From CAWAHD01 sp963781785 (GTDB lineage: Bacteria; Planctomycetota; Planctomycetia; Isosphaerales; Isosphaeraceae): 64,000 nucleotides of DNA. The translations under genes were made by a program, and so were the position numbers. A model generated the notes under the pieces. The model had not been told where the DNA came from. It did not search any database and saw only the letters and a list, made by a program, of their open reading frames with translations. Position 1 is the first letter of the stretch, and each line of letters starts with the position of its first letter. Below are positions 10,086-18,280 of the stretch, in pieces. Location: contig CAWAHD010000002.1 of NCBI GenBank assembly GCA_963781785.1, forward strand, positions 2,170,001 to 2,234,000, written 5' to 3'.

Positions 10086-10330
10086 CAAGAGGCGTGCGCA
10101 ACGCTGTGAAGGTCAAAAAACGCCGACGCGGCCGACGCGGCCTTACAGGCATCGGACTTGCGCGTGTCGCCTGAATAATCGGAACCCCAAATTGCGGATG
10201 TAATGATTTGTCACGAATGATGTTAGACCGCGGCGGCTGAATAATCGGAACCTTGTCGAAATGAGAGGGTGATCATCGGCAATTTGTGGTTTCTGCCGAA
10301 TGTGATGCCGATTCCGAGCCTCACAGCACA
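10086..10330. repeat. Dispersed repeat unit, copy without insertion
   Basis: This ~245-bp stretch matches, with scattered mismatches, the two flanks of the IS element at 19424-21196 (flanks 19326-19423 and 21205-21355). Shared blocks include GTGCGCAA, CGCGGCCTTACAGGCAT, CTGAATAATCGGAA, CGAATGATGTTAGACCGC and GAGCC(T/C)CACAGCACAC. It therefore represents the unoccupied form of the same unit; the matching insertion point is AATCGGAA at about 10174-10185. No gene is apparent. Confidence 0.75.
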
Positions 10331-10374
10331 CGGTCGGCCAATGGAGTTTCTGGCACCCTCTCCCGTGGGAGAGG

Positions 10375-10713
10375 GTGCCAGTATCTGGCCGCGCCACCGC
10401 TCTCACCATGGCCGCGGTCGTTCACGTGATCATCCCGACCCTCACACCAGCCCACTCCCAAAAGGAGAGGGTGCCAGTATCTGGCCGCGCCACCGCTCTC
10501 ACCATGGCCGCGGTCGTTCACGTGATCATCCCGACCCTCACACCAGCCCACTCCCAAAAGGAGAGGGTGCCAGTATCTGGCCGCGCCACCGCTCTCACCA
10601 TGGCCGCGGTCGTTCACGTGATCATCCCGACCCTCACCCCAACCCTCTCCCAAAAGGAGAGGGTGCCAGTATCTGGCCGCGCCACCGCTCTCACCATGGC
10701 CGCGGTCGTTCAC
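10375..10713. repeat. Tandem repeat, 96-bp period, about 3.5 copies
   Basis: Units start at 10375, 10471, 10567 and 10663 (last one partial), each opening GTGCCAGTATCTGG and including CCATGGCCGCGGTCGTTCACG, CATCCCGACCCTCAC and CCAAAAGGAGAGGG. Copies are nearly identical. Because 96 is a multiple of 3, the array keeps several frames open on both strands; these ORFs are artefacts. Related single units occur at 21470-21650 and, in part, at 61786-61930. Confidence 0.9.
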
Positions 10714-10751
10714 GGCCGCCGCCCCGTTTTTTTCATCCTTCATCCTTTGAT

Positions 10752-11171
10752 TCACGGCGGCAATGCCAGAGCACTGAACGAACTGCACCCCGCCTTCAGT
10801 GGGTCTTCGACCATCTTCTCCACAGCCGGTCTCTCCTCTTCGCGTCCTGACTGCCTCTGCTCCCGCTCCGAGAGCCTCGTGGGCACGGTTGCGGCACCCG
10901 CCCGAGCGCTCGATTCAGACGTCTGAGGCTCAGGATCGCCGCTTTCGGATCCCGATCCTTCCATTTTCAGCAGTTCCTGCGTGGTCTCGTCACCTGGCTG
11001 ATCCACCCCCTTGTCAAGTGCCGAAAGAACACCCGAATTCGCCGTAGCGTGAACAGACTTTTGCGCTTCGAAATTACTCATGATTTCATCGAAATTGGCT
11101 TCGTTCGTCGCGTTTTCGCCGATTTCGCGCGGTCCGCTCACTTCATCCACGTGCGTCTCTACAGCGTCCAC
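10752..11171 (-). CDS. Possible hypothetical protein or gene remnant (acidic, low complexity)
   Basis: 139 residues, rich in Glu, Ser, Ala and Gln ('MDAVETHVDEVSGPREIGEN', 'ATNEANFDEIMSNF', 'ATANSGVLSALDKGVDQP'). The middle segment looks like conserved planctomycete sequence, but no domain is recognised and the C-terminal third is plain low-complexity. It sits between a tandem repeat and a methyltransferase gene. It may be the end of a truncated gene whose upstream part was lost; coding status is uncertain. Confidence 0.3.
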   Translation of the reverse strand: MDAVETHVDEVSGPREIGENATNEANFDEIMSNFEAQKSVHATANSGVLSALDKGVDQPGDETTQELLKMEGSGSESGDPEPQTSESSARAGAATVPTRLSEREQRQSGREEERPAVEKMVEDPLKAGCSSFSALALPP

Positions 11172-11368
11172 GTCAACGACGTCCGGCCGTGACCGGCCGG
11201 CTATCCGATCAAGGTTTTAAGACGGGTCCGATCCCGCAGATTGGCGCGTCGGAGGATTGGAGACCTTTGGTCGCGCCCTGGGCGCGGTCGGTGGGCCCAC
11301 GGCCGCAGGCCGGAGAGTCGCGCCCAATTACTCTTCAATCGAAGATTGATGGGTCACCAGGATTCGGC

Positions 11369-11989
11369 TCATTGTCGCCGGAACACCCCATAGAAGAAGG
11401 CTTGCGATGAACCCCAAGGCGTCGTGTGCATCTCGCGGGCATCTTTCACGAGCGAGAAGCCCTCGCCTAGCTCCGCCCCCATCGTCTCGGCGCTGTAGCG
11501 GCAGACATCGAGGTCGCTGCACCGCTTCGGCCCATCGTCGGCGAACGTCGCGATGGTGAGATGGCCACCCACCGAGACCGTTCGTCGGGCCAGCTCGATA
11601 TACTTCCAGCGGTCCGTCGCATCAGTCAGAAAGTGGAAGACCGCCCGGTCATGCCAGACATCGAATGTGCCAAGCGACTCAGATTCGGTGATATCCGCAA
11701 CAATCCAGTCGACCCCAGAGGCCCGCTCACGAAGCCGCGACCTGGCCTTGCTCAACGCGGTCTCGGAGATGTCGAGGACCGCGATTCGCTCAAAAGGCAG
11801 GTCAAGGAGCCTATCGACGAGTAGCGAGGCCCCACCCCCCACATCGATGATTCGCCCGCCCTCAGCCGGAGCAAAGGCCCCGATGAGTTCGAGCGAGAGC
11901 CGCGGGTCATCCTGAAACCAACTGACGTTGGTTGCTCCCTTGGTCTGATAGATCGCTTCCCAGCGTTCTCTTCGTTGTGCCTGGAGCAT
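11369..11989 (-). CDS. Class I SAM-dependent methyltransferase
   Basis: 206 residues from ATG 11989 (MLQAQRRERWEAIYQTKGATNVSWFQ); an in-frame ATG at 12025 would add 12 residues, but family members begin close to the 'R-x-x-W-E-x-x-Y' helix. Motif I is 'IIDVGGGAS' (about residues 47-55), the acidic end of strand 2 is 'IAVLDIS', then 'WIVADITE', 'VWHDRAVFHFLTD' and 'GGHLTIATF'. The 'DRAVFHFLTD' stretch matches thiopurine/tellurite-type small-molecule methyltransferases, but the substrate is unknown. It is a single gene. Confidence 0.85.
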   Translation of the reverse strand: MLQAQRRERWEAIYQTKGATNVSWFQDDPRLSLELIGAFAPAEGGRIIDVGGGASLLVDRLLDLPFERIAVLDISETALSKARSRLRERASGVDWIVADITESESLGTFDVWHDRAVFHFLTDATDRWKYIELARRTVSVGGHLTIATFADDGPKRCSDLDVCRYSAETMGAELGEGFSLVKDAREMHTTPWGSSQAFFYGVFRRQ

Positions 11990-12546
11990 GAGGCCGATGA
12001 TGGAGCGGCCCCGGAGAATCGGCAACGCCCACTCTTCTGATATGCGATGCGAAGGCCATAAGTCTAGCTTGTCCTGGGGGTCAGACCTGACTTGCGCCTA
12101 CCGCCGCACGTATCTCAGCGGACGGTCGCCCCTCTCGTCCTTGGAGAGCCCCGAGAATCAAGAAAGAGGATTTCTTCGTGCGTCCGAAGATAAACGCCAT
12201 CCTGGAGCCGCTGGCCGCCGAACTGCGCGAGCACGAGCCACTCTTCTCAGCCGCCTGAGAGGCCTGCGCAGGCCCGTACCTCACGGCCGGCGGCAATTGT
12301 TGGGCACGCCGTTCCCTCGGCATCAGACCCCAACAACCTTGACCAAATGCGTGATCTGAGCTGAGGTCATTTGAATCATGTGGTCGGTCTGTTCCTTGGA
12401 AACCTGATATGTCGGACTCGGCTCGCGGCCGAGGGCACGTCCCAAGTTGTTGCGGATTGCTCGCGATGCTCCAGGGAGATGGTTGACAAGGCGGCCACGC
12501 CGGCGATAGTTGTAGTCATCCGATGTGACTCGTAACCTGTCCGCGT
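11990..12546. other. Intergenic, with one reverse copy of the GGTCTGACCCCC motif and a possible coding remnant
   Basis: 12072-12087 is the reverse complement of GGTCTGACCCCCAGGA, the unit of the array at 28337-28646. On the minus strand about 12531 to 12323 there is a stop-bounded frame without a start codon reading RVTSDDYNYRRRGRLVNHL and ending SAQITHLVKVVGV; it looks protein-like but is not recognised and may be a gene fossil. Confidence 0.4.
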
Positions 12547-12567
12547 TTGCTATTCGGAGTTAGCCTC

Positions 12568-13443
12568 ATGAGTCCCGCCTGGCTCCTGATCGCGCTCACG
12601 GCCGTGCCCGGCCAGCCGCCGGCCGCGAAGGATGAGAGGGAGGCGCAAGAGGCCGCCCGCACCAAGCGGGAGCGGCTCCTCGAAATCTATGGCACGGAAG
12701 CGGCCGGATACACGATCTACCGTGACGCCAGTCGCAAAGAGAAGGTCGAACTGCGCACCGAGCCGGTTTACGTCTGGACCAACCCGGTGCGCGGAGGCGG
12801 TCAGGACGGCGCGGTCTACGTCTGGACCTGCCGGGGACGCGCGGAGGCACTCGGCAGCTTTTTTTCCTACCCCGCTACCGGTCGGCGCCACCTCTCGCAC
12901 GAATTTCATTCGCTCTCGCTCTCCGTGCTCGACGTCCAGCGCCAGGGAACGCATGCCTTGACCTGGACACCGGAGGCTTCGGGCGTCGAGATGAGACCGA
13001 TTGCGGCGGCGCCGGACCCCGGCCGGTCTTCGGCTCTGCGCCTGTCGGAAATGCGAGCGCTCACGCGCGATTTTTCTGCATCGACCAAAGACGATCAGGG
13101 GCGGAGCTGGGAGCTGCGGCTGCTGCCTCAGCCCCTCTTCCGTTATGAGAGCACCGATCCCGGCGTGGTCGACGGAGCATTGTTCGGATTCGTGACTTCC
13201 GCCGGGACCGATCTCGAGGCACTGCTGGCGATCGAAGCGCGCAGGTCGACTAAGACCGACGCCCCGGTGTGGCATTACGCCGCCGCCCGATTCACGGATC
13301 AAGAGCTTGAAGTGCGATACAAAGGCAAGGAGGTCTTTCGCGCACCAATCATTCTCTATGACAAGCCGTATCAAGATCCCAAGCACCGCTACCGCGCGTT
13401 TACCGACAGGGATATACCACCCGTCGAAAACAAGGTCCCATGA
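12568..13443 (+). CDS. Exported hypothetical protein, paralogue of the gene split by IS66 at 25.3-27.7 kb
   Basis: 291 residues from ATG 12568, preceded by CGGAG eight bases upstream. 'MSPAWLLIALTAVPGQPPAA' is a plausible signal peptide. A charged linker ('KDEREAQEAARTKRERLLEI') leads to a beta-rich domain with 'LRTEPVYVWTNPVR', 'SWELRLLPQPLFRYES', 'DGALFGFVTSAGTDLEALLAIE' and 'VWHYAAARFT'. The same C-terminal pattern (ELRLLPQP-x-x-RY, DGA-x-F, W-x-YA-x-x-R) is present in the interrupted gene at 25304-27697, which marks these as one paralogous family. Function is unknown. It stands alone, convergent with the FGE-domain gene. Confidence 0.75.
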   Translation: MSPAWLLIALTAVPGQPPAAKDEREAQEAARTKRERLLEIYGTEAAGYTIYRDASRKEKVELRTEPVYVWTNPVRGGGQDGAVYVWTCRGRAEALGSFFSYPATGRRHLSHEFHSLSLSVLDVQRQGTHALTWTPEASGVEMRPIAAAPDPGRSSALRLSEMRALTRDFSASTKDDQGRSWELRLLPQPLFRYESTDPGVVDGALFGFVTSAGTDLEALLAIEARRSTKTDAPVWHYAAARFTDQELEVRYKGKEVFRAPIILYDKPYQDPKHRYRAFTDRDIPPVENKVP

Positions 13444-13595
13444 GCCCGGGCCTGCGGCGCAGAAGACGAACCGAACAGGGCTGAGACTGTCCAGGACGCG
13501 CTCGATCTTGGTGGGGACGACGAGGAAGCACCCGTCCTCTTGCCACGCACATGCGCGGCGCCCACGCAACATGTGTGGCATTCTGGCCCTCGTGC

Positions 13596-14852
13596 TCAGC
13601 GACCTGCCCTGCCTGTCGTCCCAACCTCGACGACCACCCGGAAGATTTCTGACCCACTTTCCCAGAGTGTTCCGATGTCGGTGGCGGCGCCGTGCATGTT
13701 GGGGCGCATGTGGTCGTAGTGCCATCCGCCGCGGGTCTTGTGTAGGCGGCCGGTGGCGTCTCCGTGCACCTGGCTGTCGTTCCTCGCAGGCCCCTTGGGG
13801 TCGACTTGTTTCACCCGGACGTTGTCGGCCTTGTAGTCATTGGTCACGTGCCAGCCTCCGCATAGCATGTCATAGAGGCCCCACGCGTTGGCGTTCTTGC
13901 TCTTGACGGGCGCGGTGGTTGGCCGGCTGCCCGCTTCGCTGATCTGGTCCCGGTACTTCTCGGTGAAGCACGGATTGGACGTGCCAACCCGGGCGGCGTA
14001 CTCCCACTCGGCGTCCGTCGGCAGCCGCACCGTCACTCTGTTTTTCTGCGACAGGATCCGGCAGAATTCCCGAATGCCTGCAATCGGCACTTGCTCCACG
14101 GGACATTTCGGGCCCTTGCTCCAGGCCGGATTGTTTTTCCCCATCACGGCCTCGAAGATCTCTTGAGTTACCGGGATCTCCGACATGTAGAAGGGCCTGG
14201 TCAGAACGACCTCGTGAGGGTACTCGTCCTGACAACGCCTTTGATAGAACGGCGAGCCTTGAAGGAACCGGCCCGCCGGCAGGAGGATGCACTGGAGTGC
14301 GAGCTTGTTGCCGATCTCGAGCACCAACGGTTCTTGACCCGCCGGGAGAAAGGGTCGATCGCGGGCGAGCATCCTGGCAGGGTAATTCACGTTGGCCGGC
14401 TCATACCGAGCGACCGTGATCCAATTCTTTCCGTCCTTGTTCTGGATCGTCCCGGTCAGGGCGAGCAAGCCGGAGCCCGCCTCCACAGACTTGTGGATCT
14501 CGTGGGCGATCGGCCCGGGGGCGATGAAGTACACGAGGTGGCGCGTGAACTGGTCCTGGATCTTGAGCGCGTCGTCAACGTCCAAGCCTCGGTCGGGATA
14601 GCTCGCCATGATCGTCCGTACCTGTTCGGCGATCGCCGGCGTGCCCTCGACGGCATACATGATGGGCGTGTGATCGCCGTCCTTGGGGTCCCAGAACCAC
14701 GGCTTCGTGTCCCTTGCCCGGTTGCAGAGCACATTGCCCTTGAGGGTCACGAGAGGCGACGGATCGCGCTCTTGCTGTCGCACGGCGCTGCCTGAACCGA
14801 AGGGCGCCAGTCCAAGAATGAATACCGCCAGACTTGCGATGTGTCGCTGCAT
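13596..14852 (-). CDS. Exported formylglycine-generating-enzyme (FGE/SUMF1-like) domain protein
   Basis: 418 residues from ATG 14852 (MQRHIASLAVFILGLAPFGSG, a clear signal peptide); an upstream in-frame extension to 15011 lacks such a signal and is not favoured. After ~200 residues without a recognised domain comes an FGE-sulfatase domain: 'LPAGRFLQGS', 'HEVVLTRPFYMSEIPVTQEIFEAVMG', 'CPVEQVPIAGIREFCRIL', 'VRLPTDAEWEYAARVGT', 'NAWGLYDMLCGGWHVT' and 'RGGWHYDHMR'. Such domains in planctomycetes are usually not true sulfatase activators but secreted or surface-anchored ligand-binding C-type-lectin-like folds. The 'PVTQ' and 'LPTDAEWEYAAR' motifs make the call firm; activity is unknown. Confidence 0.85.
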   Translation of the reverse strand: MQRHIASLAVFILGLAPFGSGSAVRQQERDPSPLVTLKGNVLCNRARDTKPWFWDPKDGDHTPIMYAVEGTPAIAEQVRTIMASYPDRGLDVDDALKIQDQFTRHLVYFIAPGPIAHEIHKSVEAGSGLLALTGTIQNKDGKNWITVARYEPANVNYPARMLARDRPFLPAGQEPLVLEIGNKLALQCILLPAGRFLQGSPFYQRRCQDEYPHEVVLTRPFYMSEIPVTQEIFEAVMGKNNPAWSKGPKCPVEQVPIAGIREFCRILSQKNRVTVRLPTDAEWEYAARVGTSNPCFTEKYRDQISEAGSRPTTAPVKSKNANAWGLYDMLCGGWHVTNDYKADNVRVKQVDPKGPARNDSQVHGDATGRLHKTRGGWHYDHMRPNMHGAATDIGTLWESGSEIFRVVVEVGTTGRAGR

Positions 14853-15439
14853 TGGCGTCGCGAAGCGATTCCTTCTGGTCACGGCCTCCGCGGAAGAACT
14901 CGCGGCGGCCGCGATGGGACCAAACTTGTTACCACCGACCGCGCTTGTCACGGCCCCGCCGGACTTCAAGATTTGCCGGCGACGGTATCCGGCCGCGCTA
15001 CTGACCTGCATATACCTCGACCCGCCGGTTTACCAGGCTGACGATCCGGTAGAGCACAACGGGAAGTTTATCTTATCCGGTTACCGGGGACACGCCAATC
15101 GGAGGGAAAGGATGAAAAATGAAGGATGACTTCATGAATATTTAACATGGATGTCATTGCCTGTTTTGATTTGCTTGGCGGGTGGCCTCGTCACCGAATG
15201 AGATCGAAACCGTACGTCGACATCTGAATCGCGGCGATGGCCACCCACGTCCCGAGTTCGAGGCGATGCAGGCCACCAGCGGCGACACGAGATCGCCGGT
15301 TCCAGGCGAAGGACGATGGGATCGCGAGAGCACTCAGGAGCTGCGCGAACGCAAGTTGCCGGAAGATTGGACTTTCGCGGAGCGAACGGCGACTTTGTCA
15401 GGCTGGAAAGCCTGACCTACGCCCGCGGCCTGCTTCCCA
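14853..15439. other. Intergenic stretch without recognised gene
   Basis: No supported coding region or RNA is seen. The only feature noted is one copy of the REP-like palindrome at its right end (15397-15420). Confidence 0.5.
15397..15420. repeat. REP-like palindrome copy
   Basis: Same core, GTCAGGCTGGAAAGCCTGAC, and CTAC tail as the copies at 7846, 10007 and 10051. It lies just downstream of the minus-strand gene ending at 15440. Confidence 0.85.
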
Positions 15440-16720
15440 TCAGGGTTTACTCGTCTCTCGGGCCGCGGGGCGATCGCGGCCGGGATTCGCGGGCCGTTGG
15501 TCAGGTTCGGCGGCGGGACGGTTGTTCTCGGGTTCCAGGACCGGAAGGGCCAGCGATTGCAGGTCCTGGTTGAAAGCCGTCCGCGCCATTCCCAACGCCT
15601 TTTGCGTTGCCGCGCCGATGCGCAGACTGCGGTCTTTGAGCTCCGCCGGGACCGCGCCCAGGCCCAGGCCTTCGACCAGCCGGAACACGCCTTGAACCTG
15701 GGGGTCTGCCTCGATGCTCTTGCCCGCGTCCTGCCCGAGATCCTCGGGCCGGACCGTGGCAGCACGCGAGCCGAAAGGCGTCCACCGGCCGCTGTTCCGG
15801 ACCCACAGGGCGGATTCGACGATGACGCTACTCAGATCGGGCTGGATCTCCAGCCGGGTCACGACGGCGCCGACCCGGCCGCGGGCCGCCACGGCGTCGA
15901 GTTTTTCGGTCAGAGGATCGGCCCGCTGACCTTGATCGGGGTCGATCAGGCGCTTCAGCTCCGAGAGCGCTGACGAGAGCCCGAGGCCACCCAGCGGTTG
16001 CCCCGCCCCGGGCTCGGGAATGACGGTATCCTGAAATCTCAGAAATCGGAGGTCCGGGTCGACCGCCAGCTCGGTGGCGGCCCGCCGGGCCAGCCAGACG
16101 GACTCCGGCTCCTGGGTCAGCGGAAGCAGACCGTTCAGCGACGGCGGCTGCGCGCCCGGCGGCGCAAGGGCGGCGTAGCCGCGAGACTCGAGTGCATCCT
16201 TCAGCTCATCGAGCGGCATCGATTCGGGATCGGGCAGGTTGCAGAGCCAGGCCAGGGGCAGCAGCCGTTCGGTACCCGCCCGCCGCAGAACGACCCCGCG
16301 CACGTCGCTGCGCGACAGCCGCACGCCGACCAGGATCGACGGCTGCGGTTGCCCTTTGGCCGCCAGACGCGGAATCTCCTTGTCGATCCAGGACACGATC
16401 CGATCGCCCGCTTGCGCGCCGGCTGCCCGCTCCTTGCGCCACGCTTCCAGCCGCTTCTTCCGCTGCGCGATGGCCTGACGGGCCGTTCCCGCAGTCGAGC
16501 GGTCCCACCGCTTGAGATGGTCCGAGAGCTTCTGTTCGGCCCATGCTCGCCGGACCAGGAATTCCACCGAGCCGCGGCCCCGGCATCATCCCGGTCACCA
16601 GCCCCCGCACTATCTTGCCATCACGCAAGGTGATCCGGTCGGCGGCATCCCCCGACGAAGTGTCCCGGCGCCTTGGTAACTCAGCAGCAGGAACCCCAGG
16701 AGCCACGTTTGAGCGGTCAT
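15440..16720 (-). pseudogene. Exported hypothetical protein, N-terminal region broken by two frameshifts
   Basis: Three minus-strand frames make one protein. ATG 16720 starts a signal peptide (MTAQTWLLGFLLLSYQGAG). Near 16660 the conserved reading moves to a second frame ('SSGDAADRITLRDGKIVRG' ... 'TGMMPGPRG'), and near 16571 to a third ('SVEFLVRRAWAEQKL'), which then stays open for ~375 residues to 15440. The 'A-D-R-I-x-L-R-D-G-K-x-V-x-G' strand pair is a common start of planctomycete envelope proteins. The long C-terminal part is Ala/Leu-rich with no known domain. The two shifts are opposite in sense, within 90 bp. They may be assembly errors; if real, the gene is dead. Function is unknown. 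Confidence 0.6.
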
Positions 16721-16890
16721 CGTTGATGCCTCGTCCCCGGGTGTCGGTTAAACTGAACTAACGGAACGTGATGGGCCTCTTGTCGCATGATAACCCTTTC
16801 GTGGGCGGGAAAGACACGGGACTTGGGTTCGGGTCGCCAGACGGTGTCGACGCACAATCGGGCGCCGACTCATTCGAGGGGGTTTTCCCG

Positions 16891-17550
16891 ATGAAATCCG
16901 TGGAGATCGAGCCGCTCGGCGATTGTGCGCTCCTGGCCCGGTTCGCGAGCGAGCCCTCCGCGAGCGGCTGGGCTGCCGCGGTGCGGGACCGGCAATTCCC
17001 GGGAGTGACTGATGTGGTCCTGGCCTATCAAACGGTCGCCGTCTTTGCAGACCCGGCACACGCCGACCTGGCCGATCTCGAATCCTGCCTTCGAGCGATC
17101 GTCGCCGATCAGGGATCGCACCGAACCGGCCGGACTGTGGTGATCCCTGTCCTCTACGATGGACTCGACCTTGCCGACGCCGCCGCAAGGCTCGATTTGA
17201 GCCCGGCCAAGGTGATCGAGCTCCATGGCTCCGTCGAGTACAGGGTCCACGCGATCGGATTTCTGCCCGGGTTTCCTTACGCGGGTGAGCTGCCCTCTGC
17301 GCTGGCTGGCCTGCCTCGTCGTGAAACGCCCCGGCTGCGAGTGCCGGCGGGCTCGGTGGCCATCGCCGGCCGGCAGACCGCGATCTACCCCCGCGACTCG
17401 CCCGGAGGCTGGCACTTGCTCGGAACGACCCCGCTCTCGATCGCCGATCCCGACGACGGTTATTTCCCGATCCGGGCTGGCGACCGTCTCCGGTTCGAGC
17501 CGATCTCCGAATCGGAATTCGAGGCCAGAAGATATGAACGACTCTCGTAA
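16891..17550 (+). CDS. pxpB: 5-oxoprolinase subunit B (KipI family)
   Basis: 219 residues from ATG 16891, preceded by GAGGGGG. It has the KipI/allophanate-hydrolase subunit 1 pattern: 'IEPLGDCALLARF' at the start, 'VVLAYQTVAVF', 'VVIPVLYDGLDLADAA', 'HGSVEYRVHAIGFLPGFPYAGELP', 'PRRETPRLRVPAGSVAIAGRQTAIYPRDSPGGWHLLGTTP' and 'FPIRAGDRLRFEPI'. In bacteria PxpA, PxpB and PxpC together use ATP to open 5-oxoproline to glutamate, detoxifying a glutamine/glutamate breakdown product. pxpA overlaps its 3' end by 17 bp and pxpC follows, so the three form one operon. Confidence 0.95.
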   Translation: MKSVEIEPLGDCALLARFASEPSASGWAAAVRDRQFPGVTDVVLAYQTVAVFADPAHADLADLESCLRAIVADQGSHRTGRTVVIPVLYDGLDLADAAARLDLSPAKVIELHGSVEYRVHAIGFLPGFPYAGELPSALAGLPRRETPRLRVPAGSVAIAGRQTAIYPRDSPGGWHLLGTTPLSIADPDDGYFPIRAGDRLRFEPISESEFEARRYERLS

Positions 17551-18280
17551 TGGACCAGCGGCTCACGCCAGGTCAATCGACCTGAACGCCGACCTGGGCG
17601 AGGGCTTCCCCAACGACAGGGCTCTGCTCGAATTGGTGACCTCGGCGAGCATTTGCTGCGGCGCGTATGCCGGCAACTCCGACGTGATCCGGCAGACGCT
17701 GCGCGACGCGGCCTCCCGCGGGGTCGTCGTGGGTGCCCACCCGGGTTATGCTGACCGCGACGGATTCGGCCGCCGAGACCAGAACCTGAAGAGAAAACAA
17801 GTCGTTGACCTGATCCGCTCCCAGCTCGATTCGCTGATCGATGTTGCCGAAGAGCTCGAGCTGAGCATCGTATTCTTGAAACCGCACGGAGCGTTGTACA
17901 ACCAGGCCCAGCGGGAGCTTGACGTGGCTCTTGCGGTCGTTTTCGCCGCCGAGATCTTTCATTTGCCCCTGCTGGGACAGCCGGCAAGCGTGCTGGAATC
18001 CACGGCTCGCGAGCATCGCGTGCCGTTCATCGCCGAGGGTTTCCCCGACCGGCGCTACCGCCCCGATGGCTCGCTGGTGCCCCGAAGCGAGCAAGATGCC
18101 ATCCTCGTCGATCCCGGCGAGATCGAGGCCCAGGTCGTTCGACTCGGGAGCGAGGGCAAGGTCGCGACGCTCTGCATCCACGGCGACGACCCGCGGGCCG
18201 TCGCCAACGCGAAGCTCGTGCGCAGCATCCTGGACAAGCACGGCATCGCCATCCGCCCTTTCACGGCTGGCACGCCCTGA
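17534..18280 (+). CDS. pxpA: 5-oxoprolinase subunit A (LamB/YcsF family)
   Basis: 248 residues from ATG 17534, inside the end of pxpB, so translation is probably coupled. Family motifs are intact: 'SIDLNADLGEGFPND', 'VTSASICCGAYAGN' (the usual 'ANIACGFHAGD' region, here CCGAYAGN), 'GVVVGAHPGYADRDGFGRR', 'FLKPHGALYNQA', 'EGFPDRRYRPDGSLVPR' and 'ATLCIHGDDPRAVANAK'. The subunit supplies the hydrolase fold of the 5-oxoprolinase complex with PxpB/PxpC. The larger open frame starting at 17225 overlaps pxpB in another frame and is not used. Confidence 0.95.
   Translation: MNDSRNGPAAHARSIDLNADLGEGFPNDRALLELVTSASICCGAYAGNSDVIRQTLRDAASRGVVVGAHPGYADRDGFGRRDQNLKRKQVVDLIRSQLDSLIDVAEELELSIVFLKPHGALYNQAQRELDVALAVVFAAEIFHLPLLGQPASVLESTAREHRVPFIAEGFPDRRYRPDGSLVPRSEQDAILVDPGEIEAQVVRLGSEGKVATLCIHGDDPRAVANAKLVRSILDKHGIAIRPFTAGTP

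Noticed and set aside
10143..10409. Two similar minus-strand ORFs sharing RFRLFSRRGLTSFV (10143-10409 and 21208-21546)
   Set aside because: Both lie inside the dispersed repeat unit and lack a Shine-Dalgarno; similarity reflects the DNA repeat, not shared protein function.
10269..10926. Plus- and minus-strand ORFs of 150-190 codons across the 96-bp tandem repeat
   Set aside because: Frames stay open only because the period is a multiple of three; the translations repeat and have no independent evidence.
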